A stretch of 64,000 bases of DNA from Paenibacillus sp. 1781tsa1 (GCF_024159265.1 NZ_JAMYWY010000001.1:1674001-1738000); one strand, 5' to 3'; positions 25,628 to 34,355 are shown, counted from the first letter of the stretch. Made by a program: numbers and translations. The notes: generated by a model not told the origin, from the sequence alone.

Positions 25628-27388
25628 TTAATTTGTTTCGGACGGCCCATCCCATATTAAGCGAATGATCGTTCCTTCACCAGGGGTGGACTGTACCTCA
25701 ATACGACCATTCATGGCTTCAATCAAACCTTTGGTTACCGCCATGCCCAGCCCTGATCCAACATCCGACGTACCTGTATCTGTACCGCGATAGTATCGTT
25801 CAAATAACTTCCATACCGTCTCGGGGTCCATGCCTCGTCCATTATCGGCAAACTGAATGCTGAATGCATCTGCGTGTTCACCAGAATGCACACTGACAAC
25901 CAGGATGGACTCGGGCGGATTATGAAGAAGGGCATTAGCGGTCAGATTATCCACAATTCGTTCAAACGACGGAATATGGACAAGCCCATACACAGGCACT
26001 TCAGAAGGTTGGAATACGATGCGACCTTCCCCATATGCTGGATTCCGTTCAGCGCGCTGGATCAGATCATGGAGTAACGTATTTACGTCAGTCTCTTCCA
26101 CCGCAGGTTGATATCCTCCACTGCGTAATCGATAGGTCATGGCAAGGTCGTTGACAAGCCTGTCCATATACATGGACTTATCCAGCATTATACCTGCGAA
26201 TTCCCTGACTTCCTCCGTGGTCCAGCTATATTTGTCAGCCTCAAGCATATGGGCATAACCCTGGATGGAGGATAGGGGTGTTTTCAGATCATGTGTTATG
26301 CCAGCAATCCATTCTTCCCGCAAGGATTCGGTCTGTTTGCGGAGTTCTTCATCTTGCTTCAATGTGTGAGACAGGGCCTGCATGGAGCGAAGCACTTCAG
26401 CATACACGTTGTATTTTCGCTTCCACTTTCCGTTACGACGCTGACTGCGAGGCACTCCGAAGGCTCCGGTAGGTTCCTCGTAATGTCCTCGTTCCAGACG
26501 CTGTAACCATTGGAGCATATGCAGCATGGGTGAGCCGAATCGGTTGGCATACCAAAAGGCGAGTAGGCTAATCAAAATGACAACGGACAGGAGCAGGACG
26601 AGGAGAGCGGGTGCTAATATGAATTTATATGGATTCTCATTTCCTGACGCAGATGGGTCTACAGGTATGCTAATCATCCAGGTTGTGCCGTTCTGTTCGT
26701 CGTAAAAAGTTGCGCTCGATATTCCATACCGATTGGGATAACGAATACGTAATACCAGTTCCTGAATGTCATAACTGCTGGAGACGCCTATGGCGGGTTT
26801 GTTAAAGGAAGCCAGTTCTTGGCCGTAAGCGTCCAAAACTTGCAGATAGGCGCCTTTCGAGCGAATCGCATCCTGTTGTTGGGGCTGGAGAACCAGCTCT
26901 CCATTGGTGTAATAACTGTTTTGACGGACTTGATTAAGTAAGGACTCGGCCTGATTGCGCTCGCCGTACAGCAAGGTGAAATTCTGTCCCTCTTTCTCCC
27001 GAATCTGAATGATGATCTGGTACGGGAAGGGCTCTGTGGCATCCCAATAAGCGATCAACTCGCCGGGCTTGTATTGTTTGGGGACATCGGGTGGTGTATT
27101 AAAGTCGTCAATGACGTAGCCCTTCTTATCCAGAACCTGCAACCATCCCTGGTTATGTTTAACCTGCTCCAGCAGCTTGGGATCATAACGTACCGTGCCA
27201 TCGGGCAACATCTCTGCGGTATTGATTAATTGCTCCAGTCCGCTTGTAGCGAAGTCATCCACCAGCATGACTTCATTTACCCTTTGAATGACCCAATAGG
27301 TAGCCGCAGAACCCAACAGGATAATAAGGACAACTATACCGGCAAGCATCCCGACAAACCGGGTCATCAATCTGCGACGAATACTCAT
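25628..27388 (-). CDS. Sensor histidine kinase
   Basis: 586-residue membrane kinase. TM1 is at ~12-34, followed by a large extracytoplasmic region (~35-256), TM2 at ~257-280 and a linker rather than a clear HAMP. The dimerisation H-box GITHDLKTPLSS has the phospho-acceptor His366. The ATPase domain shows an N-box-like NLTANALLHNP, FADNGRGMDP and GSGLGMAVTKG. It phosphorylates the response regulator encoded just upstream, whose stop overlaps its ATG by 4 bases. The signal is unknown; the divergent M23 peptidase gene hints at cell-envelope control. Confidence 0.93.
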   Translation of the reverse strand: MSIRRRLMTRFVGMLAGIVVLIILLGSAATYWVIQRVNEVMLVDDFATSGLEQLINTAEMLPDGTVRYDPKLLEQVKHNQGWLQVLDKKGYVIDDFNTPPDVPKQYKPGELIAYWDATEPFPYQIIIQIREKEGQNFTLLYGERNQAESLLNQVRQNSYYTNGELVLQPQQQDAIRSKGAYLQVLDAYGQELASFNKPAIGVSSSYDIQELVLRIRYPNRYGISSATFYDEQNGTTWMISIPVDPSASGNENPYKFILAPALLVLLLSVVILISLLAFWYANRFGSPMLHMLQWLQRLERGHYEEPTGAFGVPRSQRRNGKWKRKYNVYAEVLRSMQALSHTLKQDEELRKQTESLREEWIAGITHDLKTPLSSIQGYAHMLEADKYSWTTEEVREFAGIMLDKSMYMDRLVNDLAMTYRLRSGGYQPAVEETDVNTLLHDLIQRAERNPAYGEGRIVFQPSEVPVYGLVHIPSFERIVDNLTANALLHNPPESILVVSVHSGEHADAFSIQFADNGRGMDPETVWKLFERYYRGTDTGTSDVGSGLGMAVTKGLIEAMNGRIEVQSTPGEGTIIRLIWDGPSETN

Positions 27389-28146
27389 GGGAGTGACACA
27401 TGTTCCGGCTGAATGAGCTTGTATCCCAGACCTCGGACGTTAACGAGATACACTGGATTGGAAGGATCGGCTTCAATGCGCTCCCGAATGCGGTGAATAT
27501 GAACCATCACGGTATTGTCATCACTAATGGCTTCTGAGCCCCAGACCCGCTCATATAGATCAGACTTGGTGAAGATGCGATTGGGATGTTTGCAGAAAAA
27601 GAGCAGTAGTTGAAACACAAGCGCCGGACAGGATACGGATTCTCCTTCAACTCGAAGCTCACCAGCCCATTCCAGCACCTGGAATCGTCCAAAGTCGTAC
27701 ACGCCTTCCGGCATGCTGGAAGATGACGTATTTACGTTGGATGAGCTGAGTTCCGAGATTGCTGCTGTTTTTGAAGGTAAATAACGCTTCAGTAATGATT
27801 TAATTCGAGCAACGACTTCCAGAGGATTAAAGGGTTTGGCGACATAATCGTCGCCACCAACGGCGAACCCGGTTAATTTGTCATAATCCGTTGTTTTGGC
27901 TGTTAGAAATAGGATGGGCGCATCGGTGACCTGCCGTAAAAAAGGACAGATTTCCAGCCCGCTTTTGCCAGGAAGCATGATGTCGAGCACAATGCAATGA
28001 TATGTCTTGTTGTTGCAAGCCTCAATGGCAGCTTCGCCTGTTGTAACGGTATCAATATCGAGAAACTGCTCTTTGAGCAGAACGGTTTTGAGCATATGCA
28101 GAATAGCTTGTTCATCATCCACAAGCAGTATTGAGACGTTTTCCAT
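27385..28146 (-). CDS. OmpR-family response regulator
   Basis: 253 residues. The receiver domain (~1-120) shows VDDEQ acidic residues, the phospho-acceptor Asp in CIVLDIMLPGKSG, Thr in FLTAKT and the conserved Lys in YVAKPFNP. A Ser/Asn-rich linker leads to a C-terminal winged-helix DNA-binding domain ending in VYLVNVRGLGYKL. AGGAGG lies 12 bases before the ATG. It is cotranscribed with the kinase gene. A tandem TTAAGAT repeat with 11-bp period in the upstream region is a good candidate binding site. Confidence 0.94.
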   Translation of the reverse strand: MENVSILLVDDEQAILHMLKTVLLKEQFLDIDTVTTGEAAIEACNNKTYHCIVLDIMLPGKSGLEICPFLRQVTDAPILFLTAKTTDYDKLTGFAVGGDDYVAKPFNPLEVVARIKSLLKRYLPSKTAAISELSSSNVNTSSSSMPEGVYDFGRFQVLEWAGELRVEGESVSCPALVFQLLLFFCKHPNRIFTKSDLYERVWGSEAISDDNTVMVHIHRIRERIEADPSNPVYLVNVRGLGYKLIQPEHVSLP

Positions 28147-28227
28147 AGTTAAAACATGACCTCCTGGTACTTCCGTTGTGTGTATTAATAATCATACCAT
28201 CCTATGGGGCTGTATAGCTTACAAGCT

Positions 28228-28245
28228 ATCTTAACGGAATCTTAA
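28228..28245. promoter_or_regulatory. Tandem 7-bp repeat, candidate response-regulator site
   Basis: ATCTTAA occurs at 28228-28234 and again at 28239-28245 (TTAAGAT-N4-TTAAGAT on the minus strand), an 11-bp period. That is the geometry expected for two OmpR-family monomers on one face of DNA. It lies between the divergent response regulator and M23 peptidase genes, next to a minus-strand TATAAT (28244-28249). Confidence 0.5.
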
Positions 28246-28366
28246 TTATACAGCGTTAGAGGGTGTTGCAAGTTTAACTACATGTAAGATGGGGTTAGAC
28301 GAAGGATAAGACTCATTCTGTACACTTAACTGGAAAGTATAACGATTAGCAGAAGGGATGTTGAGA

Positions 28367-29467
28367 ATGAACAGAGAAGGTCATGTGAAATCAGAACAAC
28401 ATACACATTCGAAATTACAGAATAAAAGGGGCTGGAAGATGCTTGCGATTACCCTTGGAGCTTGCGTGATATTGTCTGCTTGCGGCAACGGCAACTCCAT
28501 TACTTCCGACCAGGCGGAGCAGCAGTCAGCCGAACAGTCGTCCAATAATGAAGCGAGCGAGAACTCCAATCAGGAGCAGAACTCCAATTCAGAGGTGAGC
28601 GCGGTGGTTACACCGGACAATTTCATAGATACGTTGATGAAAGGTTCAAAGGATGTAATCTATAATCAATTCTCTCCGGAATTAAAGGGGACGTTAACGC
28701 TTGAGCAGTTCAAAACGACCGCTGATCCTTTTCTGGAGGGTGTTGAATCATGGGAGCAAGTGGTAGACGCCAAAATGAATCAAATATCCGAGGTGGCCTG
28801 GAAGGATCAGACTGGGACCAAAGGGATTCGAGCCTATTTTTCCGAAGAAAATCAAATTGAGGGTCTGTCGATCCAACCGCTGCAAGCTCATGAGGACACG
28901 GATGCCAAATTCACCAAAACCGAATTTCAATTCCCGATGAAGGGAGAATGGTATGTATTCTGGGGAGGTAATGATGTGTTGTCGAACTATCATTATGAGC
29001 ATGAAACGCAGCGCTATGCGTTGGATATCATTCGGGCTAAAGAAGGTTTCAGTTATAACGGGGATGCCAAGGTGAACGATAGCTACCATGCTTTTGGTGA
29101 ACCGCTCTATGCTGCTGCGGATGGAACCGTCGTTGAAATCAAGAACGATATACCGGACAATGTACCGGGTGTGATGAATCCGGAAGAGCCGGCGGGTAAC
29201 TATGTAGTAATCGACCATGACAACGGTGAATACAGCATCACAGCACATATCAAGAAAGGCAGTGTTTCGGTCAAAAAAGGAGATAAGCTCAAGCAGGGGG
29301 ACCTCATCGGTGAGCTGGGCAATTCGGGTAACTCCAGTGAAGCCCATCTGCACTTCCAGGTATCGGACGGCCCGGATCTGTTCACATCTCATTCAATGAA
29401 CATTCGCTGGGCGGACCAGAGTCAGCAGTTAACTCGTGGCAACACAATTCAGGGAAGGGCAGAGTGA
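28367..29467 (+). CDS. M23-family peptidase lipoprotein with DUF3887 domain
   Basis: 366 residues. A hydrophilic N-terminus is followed by a lipoprotein signal ending LSAC, a Gln/Ser/Asn-rich linker and a DUF3887-type domain (~75-150: FIDTLMKGSKDVIYNQFSPE). The C-terminal LytM/M23 domain has RYALDI, AAADGTVVEI, NYVVIDHDNGEYSITAHI and AHLHFQ, which carry metal-ligand Asp and His residues. M23 enzymes cut peptidoglycan cross-links or peptides; the first ligand His-x3-Asp appears altered to a longer spacing, so activity is probable but not certain. ATG 28367 is 9 bases after AAGGG. It is divergent from the two-component system. Confidence 0.88.
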   Translation: MNREGHVKSEQHTHSKLQNKRGWKMLAITLGACVILSACGNGNSITSDQAEQQSAEQSSNNEASENSNQEQNSNSEVSAVVTPDNFIDTLMKGSKDVIYNQFSPELKGTLTLEQFKTTADPFLEGVESWEQVVDAKMNQISEVAWKDQTGTKGIRAYFSEENQIEGLSIQPLQAHEDTDAKFTKTEFQFPMKGEWYVFWGGNDVLSNYHYEHETQRYALDIIRAKEGFSYNGDAKVNDSYHAFGEPLYAAADGTVVEIKNDIPDNVPGVMNPEEPAGNYVVIDHDNGEYSITAHIKKGSVSVKKGDKLKQGDLIGELGNSGNSSEAHLHFQVSDGPDLFTSHSMNIRWADQSQQLTRGNTIQGRAE

Positions 29468-29573
29468 TGCTGGAGTATTTCTCTGTCAGAATGTAAGGGA
29501 TGACGAAGGCTTCTATTTTCCATTATAATATCCTCTATGATATAGAACGATCTGGAATAATGGAGGAGTATAG

Positions 29574-30077
29574 ATGAAGCTGGAAGATGTGCAGATTGAA
29601 TATGCGCGCCTGGAGGACTTACCGAGGATTGTAGAAATTTATAATTCCACCATTGAGAGCCGTATGGTAACAGCGGATTTGGAACCAGTGACAGTGGAGC
29701 AACGTCTTCCGTGGTTCGAGGACCATTCACCGGATCATCGTCCTCTTTGGGTGATGAAGCAGGCAGGTCATGTGGTAGCTTGGGCAAGTCTCAGCTCGTT
29801 CTATGGACGCCCTGCGTATAATGGAACGGTGGAAGTCAGTGTATACGTGGATCAGCAATGCCGCGGAATTGGGGCGGGTGGACGTTTGCTTGAAACGGTA
29901 TTTGCGGCTTGTCCTGCACTTGAAATTACGACCATTCTCGGATTTGTCTTCGGGCATAATGAACCGAGTCTGGGATTGTTGCGCAAGCATGGTTTTGAAC
30001 AGTGGGGATATTATCCCGAAGTGGCCGTGCTGGATGGTGAGAATAGAGATCTGGCGATATTGGGCAAAAAAATATAA
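29574..30077 (+). CDS. GNAT N-acetyltransferase, phosphinothricin-acetyltransferase-like
   Basis: 167 residues of the GNAT fold. IEYARLEDLPRIVEIYNSTI starts the domain, WASLSSFYGRPAYNGTVEVSVYV follows, and the acetyl-CoA loop is QCRGIGAGGRLLE. The C-terminal GLLRKHGFEQWGYYPEVAVLDG matches the PAT/BAR-type subfamily, which acetylates amino groups of small molecules. The actual substrate is unknown. GGAGGA precedes the ATG and a strong terminator follows. Confidence 0.9.
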   Translation: MKLEDVQIEYARLEDLPRIVEIYNSTIESRMVTADLEPVTVEQRLPWFEDHSPDHRPLWVMKQAGHVVAWASLSSFYGRPAYNGTVEVSVYVDQQCRGIGAGGRLLETVFAACPALEITTILGFVFGHNEPSLGLLRKHGFEQWGYYPEVAVLDGENRDLAILGKKI

Positions 30078-30113
30078 GTGTCGTTTTTATTAGGAACATA
30101 AGAACGCTAAAGA

Positions 30114-30150
30114 AGACCTCCAACCCATTTTATAGGATTGGAGGTTTTTT
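30114..30150 (+). terminator. Terminator after the GNAT gene
   Basis: GACCTCCAACC pairs with GGATTGGAGGT around a short loop, followed by six T. Confidence 0.88.
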
Positions 30151-30192
30151 GTCGTACATATATTCTTCGCTATGTGAAAGTGCAGGCTGTAC

Positions 30193-30684
30193 TTATACGC
30201 CAAGCTGATGCTTAATCTCTTGAATCTGTCCCAGATGACGTTCCTCATGATAACTTGCGAAGTCAATCCATTGGGTAAGATCCATCTCACCGAATACGGG
30301 ATGAGGAAAGGACTTGCTGCGCAGCAAGTCAGGATCATGATCCAATGCAAAGTTATTTAACGCTTGGTGAGATTCGTCCAGATCGGTGCGTACGTCTGCG
30401 AGTGCTTCAGGTGCTGCTGGAGGCTGAAGATGGGGTGGTGCCTCGACGGAGCGGCTGCGGTCCAACGATAATTCATATGGTTTTTTGTCCACAGCCACCG
30501 TCTGTTCCTTCTCAAGTGCAAGGCGGGCTTGTTTTCCAATTACATTTTCCATCAGATTCAGATGACGGAGTACTTGCATAATACTCCATTGTTTGGGTGA
30601 AGGCTTCTGGTTCAATTGTTCTTCTTCGAGTCCTGAGACGGCTTCCCAGATTTGGTCGCGTATATCATCATTACGAGTAAACAT
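30193..30684 (-). CDS. DinB-family protein
   Basis: 163 residues, helical, of the DinB/YfiT four-helix superfamily. The three metal-ligand histidines are plausible in VLRHLNLMEN, and HEERHLGQI near the C-terminus, whose last His pair is the family hallmark. The N-terminal WEAVSGLEEEQLNQKP fits the first helix pair. Members include thiol transferases and stress proteins; no substrate is evident. AAGGAGAGG precedes the ATG. Confidence 0.87.
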   Translation of the reverse strand: MFTRNDDIRDQIWEAVSGLEEEQLNQKPSPKQWSIMQVLRHLNLMENVIGKQARLALEKEQTVAVDKKPYELSLDRSRSVEAPPHLQPPAAPEALADVRTDLDESHQALNNFALDHDPDLLRSKSFPHPVFGEMDLTQWIDFASYHEERHLGQIQEIKHQLGV

Positions 30685-30843
30685 CGTGTAATCCTCTCCT
30701 TAAAGGTACAGTTTCTGTGATGAGGGTAGTCTGTGTATGTTCATTACCCCAAATGTGGATGCTTATTCTATAAGCATAGGGAATGGAATGAGTAAATGCG
30801 AATCCAGGCAAGATTAGCCTTGTTAGATGTAATCTGTGTCAAA

Positions 30844-30872
30844 TAAAAAAAAGCCGTTCTCTATGAACGGTT
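30844..30872 (-). terminator. Minus-strand terminator-like hairpin upstream of the amt operon promoter
   Basis: On the minus strand AACCGTTC pairs with GAACGGCT, followed by eight T. No minus-strand gene is visible to its right, so it would stop antisense or short transcripts before they reach the DinB gene. Confidence 0.5.
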
Positions 30873-30903
30873 CATTTCAATTCATACAAAGTCCAAAAAA
30901 AGA

Positions 30904-30932
30904 TTGACGGGCAGACCCCGGCAAACTATAAT
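30904..30932 (+). promoter_or_regulatory. Sigma-A promoter of the coiled-coil/amt operon
   Basis: TTGACG (30904-30909) and TATAAT (30927-30932) with a 17-base spacer. The leader is ~35 nt. Confidence 0.85.
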
Positions 30933-30972
30933 CGGTACAAGTAACTTGATATGTAAGGAGTCCTGACATGAT

Positions 30973-31392
30973 ATGTTAGTAATCGACGAGGTTTATCACC
31001 AGACAGCATTGCAAATATCATCGTCCGATTTATTGTACCTTATCGAACGGATGAAGGTCAAAAAAGAAAATGAGATTCAAACGCTTAAGCAGAAGATCGA
31101 ACAGTTCGAACAAAAGCGTCGAGCGGAAGAGGTCGCTTATCAATCGTTGTCGACCGTGCGCAAATGGTTTGCGGGACGCCCTGCAACCCATCATCAGGCG
31201 GTGGAATATATGGTTCAGGTGAAGGAACGTTTTCGCAAGATGGAACAGATTCGCAGACGTATACGTGAATTGGATCAGATCGCAGAACGAATCAAGCATC
31301 CGGACAGCATTGAGCGGGACGAGATTGAGCTTGCGCCCGATACCATCCGTGAGCTCAGACAGCTTAGTGAAACGGAGGATGTACAAGCATGA
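30973..31392 (+). CDS. Hypothetical coiled-coil protein coupled to the ammonium transporter
   Basis: 139 residues with no family I recognise. The first 20 residues are mildly hydrophobic; residues ~28-55 (KVKKENEIQTLKQKIEQF onwards) and ~85-115 form two charged amphipathic helices, probably an antiparallel coiled coil, separated by WFAGRPATHHQAVEY. It is soluble and has no signal peptide. AAGGAG (30955-30960) serves ATG 30973. Its stop overlaps the amt ATG by 4 bases, the position where a PII protein (GlnK) is usually found beside amt. A role with the transporter is inferred only from this coupling. Confidence 0.8.
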   Translation: MLVIDEVYHQTALQISSSDLLYLIERMKVKKENEIQTLKQKIEQFEQKRRAEEVAYQSLSTVRKWFAGRPATHHQAVEYMVQVKERFRKMEQIRRRIRELDQIAERIKHPDSIERDEIELAPDTIRELRQLSETEDVQA

Positions 31393-32678
31393 CTTTGGAG
31401 ACGTTAAGCACCGGGATCGATACGGTCTGGGTCGTACTGAGTGCAGCGATGATATTATTGATGGAGGGTGGATTCGCCCTGCTCGAGGCTGGCTTTGTGC
31501 GTTATAAAAATAGTGTGAACATTATTATGAAGGTTTTTGCTGACATTACGATTGGAACGTTGCTGTTTTATGCCATCGGTTTTGGACTGATGTATGGTTC
31601 GGACGTTGGCGGTTTTGCGGGAGTAACAGGATTTTTCCTGAATGGGGATTTGTCTCACCTGGACGTACCGGTATCGCTGGAGACATTCTGGTTGTTCCAG
31701 GCTGCCTTTACCATTGCCGTTATTTCCATCGTTTCAGGAGCGGTAGCCGAGCGGATCAACTTCCGTGCCTATCTTCTGTATATCATATTAATGACGGCGA
31801 TCATCTATCCAATTGGTGGACACTGGGCATGGGGCGGTGGTTGGCTTAGTCAGCTGGGAATGCAGGACTTTGCCGGTTCGGCTGTCATCCATGCACTTGG
31901 TGGATTCTCGGCACTGGCTGCTGCGATTATTATTGGTCCACGTAAAGGCAAATACACGCCACTTGGCGTAAGTGCCATTGCACTCCCGAGCAATCTGCCA
32001 CTGGCATCTGTAGGTGCATTTCTATTATGGTTCGGCTGGTTTGGCTTCAATGCTGGTAGTACACTCAGCGCCACGGATGTAAGAATTGGTCACATTGCGA
32101 TTGTTACGATGTTATCCGCGGCCTCCGGTGGTGCAGTTACGTTGCTGTACACGTTATTCCGCTTCAATCGTTCAGATGCACCTTCGGTCATTAACGGTTC
32201 GCTTGCGGGACTGGTCGGAATTACAGCAGGTTGTGCTTTTGTTGGCGATGTAGCAGCAATATTCATTGGGGCCGTATCCGGCTTATTGATGATGGCAGCC
32301 ACCAACTGGCTAGACCGTCGACAGATTGATGATCCGGTTGGTGCTTTCCCGGTGCATGCCGCATCCGGAATGTGGGGCACGATTGCTGTAGGTCTGTTTG
32401 CCACGGATGGTGGATTATTCATGGGCGGCGGCTGGAGGTTGCTGGGTGTTCAGGCGCTTGGCCTTACAGCCCTGGTCATCTGGGGATTCGCCATGACCTG
32501 GTTCGGGTTAAAGTTAATTGGCAAAATTGTGCCTGTACGTTCGACAGAGGAAGAGGAAGATCTGGGTCTGGATATCAGCTATCATGGGGTGATGGCAGCC
32601 CATCAGGCCCATGAATTCCTGGACGGTGAGGAGCATATGCGTGCTTACCAGGAAAAGTCTTCTGATCCAAATCGTTAA
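31389..32678 (+). CDS. amt: Ammonium transporter Amt
   Basis: 429 residues, about eleven membrane helices, of the Amt/Mep/Rh family. Motifs are MEGGFALLEAGFVRYKN, the family signature around DFAGSAVIHALGG with the first pore His, GWFGFNAGST, and FPVHAASGMWGT with the second pore His. It carries ammonium across the cytoplasmic membrane. The cytoplasmic C-terminus retains the GLDISYHG element that transmits PII or conformational control. A transcription terminator follows immediately. Confidence 0.95.
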   Translation: MTLETLSTGIDTVWVVLSAAMILLMEGGFALLEAGFVRYKNSVNIIMKVFADITIGTLLFYAIGFGLMYGSDVGGFAGVTGFFLNGDLSHLDVPVSLETFWLFQAAFTIAVISIVSGAVAERINFRAYLLYIILMTAIIYPIGGHWAWGGGWLSQLGMQDFAGSAVIHALGGFSALAAAIIIGPRKGKYTPLGVSAIALPSNLPLASVGAFLLWFGWFGFNAGSTLSATDVRIGHIAIVTMLSAASGGAVTLLYTLFRFNRSDAPSVINGSLAGLVGITAGCAFVGDVAAIFIGAVSGLLMMAATNWLDRRQIDDPVGAFPVHAASGMWGTIAVGLFATDGGLFMGGGWRLLGVQALGLTALVIWGFAMTWFGLKLIGKIVPVRSTEEEEDLGLDISYHGVMAAHQAHEFLDGEEHMRAYQEKSSDPNR

Positions 32679-32700
32679 ATGGAATATAGGGTGAAGAAGT

Positions 32701-32730
32701 AGACTGACAAGGAATGTCAGTCTCTTTTTT
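32701..32730 (+). terminator. Terminator after amt
   Basis: AGACTGACA pairs perfectly with TGTCAGTCT around a 5-nt loop, followed by T6. The hairpin repeat starts at the next base. Confidence 0.88.
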
Positions 32731-32960
32731 CTATATAAATTGAACTACTCATTTACACGAGAACGTAGAGGACAGAAAGAACCTGAAGAAGCGAAGCTAA
32801 AAGCTTTCTGCAAGAAAGCTGCATCCGAAGCATACGCTATCCCCGGATTTTTACCTTTGCAAAGGTGAATCTAAAAAATTCTGGGTATAACAGCGATCGG
32901 AAGGTTGTTCTGTCATCGGAGTGGTAAGTGTAAAATATTCTTAAGTTCAATTTATATAGA
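32731..32960 (-). repeat. Long hairpin repeat, copy 2
   Basis: 230 bp in reverse orientation to copies 1 and 3. Terminal inverted repeats are CTATATAAATTGAACT and AAGTTCAATTTATATAG. Inside, paired blocks (TTTACAC/GTGTAAA, GGACAG/CTGTC, TATCCCCGGAT/TTCTGGGTATA) let the whole element fold into one long imperfect hairpin. It includes the additional AGCTTTCTGCAAGAAAGCT hairpin shared with copy 1. No coding potential. Confidence 0.82.
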
Positions 32961-33050
32961 AGCAGGGAAAGACGACTGGGCGGAAGAATATACAGGTGTG
33001 AACCTGAATATGTCTCAGCATAGGTGTATTGTCAAAAGGGGAGGATCTAT

Positions 33051-33992
33051 ATGATTAAGCCAGAACAATGTGAACGTCTGACCAGAAAAGCCCGTAAAAC
33101 ACTTGAGGAATATGGTTTGGGAGTTGCTGCCGATCTGCTGTTGTCCTCAAGCCGCTGGGGAATTCGCCTCGATGTATCCACACTGGACGAATATCGCAGA
33201 ACAGGAAACTCACGTGTGGGTGGACATCCGGATTTGCCGAGTCGTATGGAGTGGCCCGTAACACAAGAAGGAGTTCCGATGACTTTCCTGGCCCAGTTGA
33301 ACCTGGTGGATCTGTCGCCGTATACGCCGAATGATGGGCGCGGGACTTTGTCTGAACGCGGAATGTTATACTTTTTCGTTGGCACGGATGAATCTGCTAG
33401 TCCCATTGAACATCGTGTGATTTTTGAGCCGAGTTCTCATAACCTGATAAGGCGAGAGCCTGAAGGTGATACCGCGCTGGATGGAGCACCCTTTGTTGCA
33501 CATTCGGTGACTGTGTTGCCTAATCTTGAGTTTCCTACATATGCTTATATTGATGCCGCCGCGCTGAACGAGCTCTCGCCAGCTCTGCTGACCGATGAGA
33601 CCGAAGCGGAAGTAATAAGTCTGTATGACCGATACCTTGAATTCGAGTCGAGCTGGAATCATCCAAGTACGCTGAATTGGGGTGGTATGTTTGGATATCC
33701 TGACGGGCAGCATCCGGATGCCGAGCATCGGGCATTGTTACAGATCGAACTGGGAGAAGAGTACGATTATAATGAGCAGGCGTGTGAGAAGAAGCTGACC
33801 AAGTATTACGGTGGAGATGAGGATTGGACTAGGCAGGAACTATCCGATACGCTGCTGCTGTTGAAGATAGATACACATGATGCCATAGGTTTTCAATGGT
33901 GGGATTGCGGGGAACTGCAATTTTTCATTCGCAAGTCTGACTTGGAGGCTGGACGGTTCGAACATACGTATTGTTCGTTATACTCAAGTTGA
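33051..33992 (+). CDS. DUF1963 (YwqG-like) protein
   Basis: 313 residues of the YwqG family (DUF1963). Characteristic blocks are SRVGGHPDLPSRMEWP, FLAQLNLVDLSPY, GMLYFFVGTDE, GGMFGYPDGQHP and a C-terminal WWDCGELQFFIRKSDLEAGRF. The family's biochemical role is not established. GGGGAGG lies before ATG 33051. The gene stands between two copies of the long hairpin repeat. Confidence 0.85.
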   Translation: MIKPEQCERLTRKARKTLEEYGLGVAADLLLSSSRWGIRLDVSTLDEYRRTGNSRVGGHPDLPSRMEWPVTQEGVPMTFLAQLNLVDLSPYTPNDGRGTLSERGMLYFFVGTDESASPIEHRVIFEPSSHNLIRREPEGDTALDGAPFVAHSVTVLPNLEFPTYAYIDAAALNELSPALLTDETEAEVISLYDRYLEFESSWNHPSTLNWGGMFGYPDGQHPDAEHRALLQIELGEEYDYNEQACEKKLTKYYGGDEDWTRQELSDTLLLLKIDTHDAIGFQWWDCGELQFFIRKSDLEAGRFEHTYCSLYSS

Positions 33993-34076
33993 ACAAAGAT
34001 TTGAACTCATATAAGCAACAAAATGTCCCGAATCCCGTCTATAAGAAGGAGGAAGGACTTTTTTGTTCGTAGTTTG

Positions 34077-34270
34077 TTATATAAATTGAACTAAAGAATA
34101 TTTACACTGCACACTCCGATGACAGAACAACCTTCTGATCGCTGTTATCCCCAGATTTTTTTAATTCCTTTTATAAAGGGGAAATCCGGGGATAAAGGCG
34201 AACGCTCCGCTTCTTCAGGTCCTTTCTGTCCTCTACGTTCTCGTGTAAATGAGTAGTTCAATTTATATAG
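34077..34270 (+). repeat. Long hairpin repeat, copy 3
   Basis: 194 bp with terminal inverted repeats TATATAAATTGAACT and AGTTCAATTTATATA. Inner blocks match copies 1 and 2 (CACTCCGATGACAGAACAA, CTGATCGCTGTTATCCCCAG, TCCTCTACGTTCTCGTGTAA), but the AGCTTTCTTG hairpin is absent. TTATCCCCAGATTT and AAATCCGGGGATAA form the apical stem. Confidence 0.82.
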
Positions 34271-34303
34271 ATTTGGGGTATATATTAGGGAGGGATATCT
34301 TGG

Positions 34304-34332
34304 TTGAAAATAGAACATATGTTCTGTATAAT
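34304..34332 (+). promoter_or_regulatory. Sigma-A promoter with embedded LexA (SOS) box
   Basis: TTGAAA (34304-34309) and TATAAT (34327-34332) are 17 bases apart. The palindrome GAACATATGTTC (34313-34324) fills the spacer and matches the Gram-positive LexA/DinR operator core GAAC-N4-GTTC. Bound LexA would block RNA polymerase until DNA damage. Confidence 0.85.
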
Positions 34333-34355
34333 AGGATAAAAAGGAAGTGTATCTG

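Noticed and set aside
30821..30840. Possible GlnR/TnrA site upstream of amt (TGTTAGATGTAATCTGTG)
   Set aside because: The left half fits TGTNAN but the right half lacks TNACA; not acceptable without a matrix search.
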